NCBI RefSeq assembly: GCF_000747075.1
Contig: NZ_AVCH01000093.1
Coordinates: 1-38,486, forward strand
Direction: 5' to 3'
DNA: 38,486 nt
Source of the DNA: Arenimonas malthae CC-JY-1
GTDB taxonomy: Bacteria > Pseudomonadota > Gammaproteobacteria > Xanthomonadales > Xanthomonadaceae
In this document: positions 37,880-38,486 of the stretch, piece after piece
Layout: the number at the start of each line of letters is the position of its first letter
How positions within the stretch are numbered: the stretch's first letter is position 1
Notes under the pieces: model-generated
Told to the model about the DNA's origin: nothing
Databases searched by the model: none
The model's input: only the letters and a program-made list of their open reading frames with translations
Translations under genes and position numbers: made by a program

Positions 37880-38486
37880 CTAGCGCCGGAAACGCCCCAG
37901 CAGGCCGCCCTTGGCGGCGTCCGGCGCGGCCACCACGGCCACGTCCGGCTCGGCCACGCCGACGGCGAGGCTGGCGTTGACGAAGTCGATGACCTCGGCC
38001 AGCTCGGCGCCGCTGAGTTCGGCGATCTCGGTGAGCAGGGCCGGGCCCTTCATCATCACGGTGGCGATGCGGAAGTGGCGCGGGAACTCGCGCTCGGTCT
38101 GCGGCCACTTGAGCAGCTTGTAGCGGTCGTTCGGGTTGTAGCCCGCGGCCAGGCTGCCGTTGCCGCCGCCGAGCGCGCAGATCCAGGCCAGGCGCGAGAA
38201 GGGGTGGCTGCCGCCGAGCTGGGTGGCGAGCGCCGGCAGTTCGGCCGGGTCCACGGGGGTGAAATCGGCCGGGTGCACGATGGCGGTGCAGTAGGGCAGC
38301 AGCGGCTTGAGCGCTGCGCCGCCGAGGTAGGCCTGCTTGCCGGGGTCGAGCACCAGCAACGGCGCGTCGGGCAGCTGCAGCTTCACCGGGCCCGGCAGGG
38401 CGCCGGGGCGCAGGTAATCGGCCAGGCGCGGGTCGGCCGGCGGCGCCGCGGCCACGACCGGCTGCGGTTCGGGCTCGGGGGCCGGC
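37880..38486 (-). CDS. C-terminal part of a protein of unknown function
   Basis: The last 202 codons of an open frame that continues past the right end of the window. A Pro/Ala/Glu-rich linker (PAPEPEPQPVVAAAPPAD) precedes a compact domain with VKLQLPDAPLLVLDPGKQAYLG, FSRLAWICALGGGNGSLAAG, KLLKWPQTEREFPRHFRIATV and a helical segment before the end, GGLLGRFRR. The Pro-rich linker suggests a multidomain protein. I do not recognise the family. The frame has no stop upstream within the window, so the GTG at 38455 need not be the start. It lies upstream of dxs on the same strand. Confidence 0.75.
   Translation of the reverse strand, partial: PAPEPEPQPVVAAAPPADPRLADYLRPGALPGPVKLQLPDAPLLVLDPGKQAYLGGAALKPLLPYCTAIVHPADFTPVDPAELPALATQLGGSHPFSRLAWICALGGGNGSLAAGYNPNDRYKLLKWPQTEREFPRHFRIATVMMKGPALLTEIAELSGAELAEVIDFVNASLAVGVAEPDVAVVAAPDAAKGGLLGRFRR

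Noticed and set aside
37784..37880. TPP riboswitch before dxs
   Set aside because: The 96-base leader has a GC stem-loop but no THI-box motifs (CUGAGA or equivalent).

Overview
The window is 38.5 kb of chromosomal DNA with very high GC (about 70% by eye). It comes from a gammaproteobacterium, most likely of the Xanthomonadaceae/Lysobacteraceae (Lysobacter, Luteimonas, Arenimonas and relatives). I base this on the gene content (glnS, mutY-yggX, ftsY/rsmD/coaD/yfhL, rlmM, rnk, the oxyR-ahpC-ahpF locus, a proteobacterial DUF3501 protein), on several small families seen mainly in that group, and on a REP-like hairpin of a kind common there. Genus is not resolved. I see no prophage, insertion sequence, integrase, CRISPR array or plasmid function. 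Gene density is above 90% and no gene-free stretch exceeds 300 bases. I count 42 protein genes (two cut by the window ends) and one tRNA-Phe.

Layout. 1-2686 (minus): a truncated Ser/Thr kinase translationally coupled to an FHA-GAF protein, preceded by an exported DUF6689-like protein. 2937-5438: an exported subtilase with C-terminal SLH-like repeats, diverging from the DUF6689-like gene. 5499-8356: lipocalin, two small cytoplasmic proteins, a YgjP-type metallopeptidase, tRNA-Phe and a small exported protein. 8362-11893 (minus): a tight ftsY-asmA-like-mutY-yggX chain with overlapping or abutting ends. 11951-18823 (plus): rsmD, coaD, a lipoprotein, yfhL ferredoxin, ggt, an MBL-fold hydrolase, a DUF4920 protein, a PhoX-like Tat substrate and a MAPEG protein. 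18907-23220 (minus): glnS, CPBP protease, nucleoside deaminase, rlmM and an EF-hand protein, nearly all overlapping. 23332-26746 (plus): a 7TM sensor with a degenerate GGDEF domain, a GST and apt.

26748-30071 (minus): a membrane-anchored unknown, DUF3501, rubrerythrin, rnk and oxyR. 30237-34006 (plus): ahpC, ahpF, a PycTM-like membrane protein and prmC. 34007-38486 (minus): an OmpA-type lipoprotein, dxs and the C-terminal part of an unknown protein.

How the genes work together. Peroxide and redox defence is concentrated in the right half. OxyR (with both regulatory cysteines) diverges from ahpC, and a four-element OxyR-like site abuts a good -35 box for ahpC. ahpF follows ahpC after a strong hairpin. 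Rubrerythrin, DUF3501, YggX, MutY, a GST, Ggt and MAPEG add iron, oxidative-damage and glutathione functions. Translation genes (glnS, rlmM, rsmD, prmC, tRNA-Phe) and core metabolism (coaD, dxs, apt) make up the housekeeping background.

The least ordinary items are the SLH-subtilase, the lone PycTM-like protein, the 7TM protein whose GGDEF motif is lost, an attenuator-like terminator just before the rnk GTG start, and an oxyR promoter placed so that its transcript would be leaderless. I did not find a clear new multi-gene defence or mobile system.
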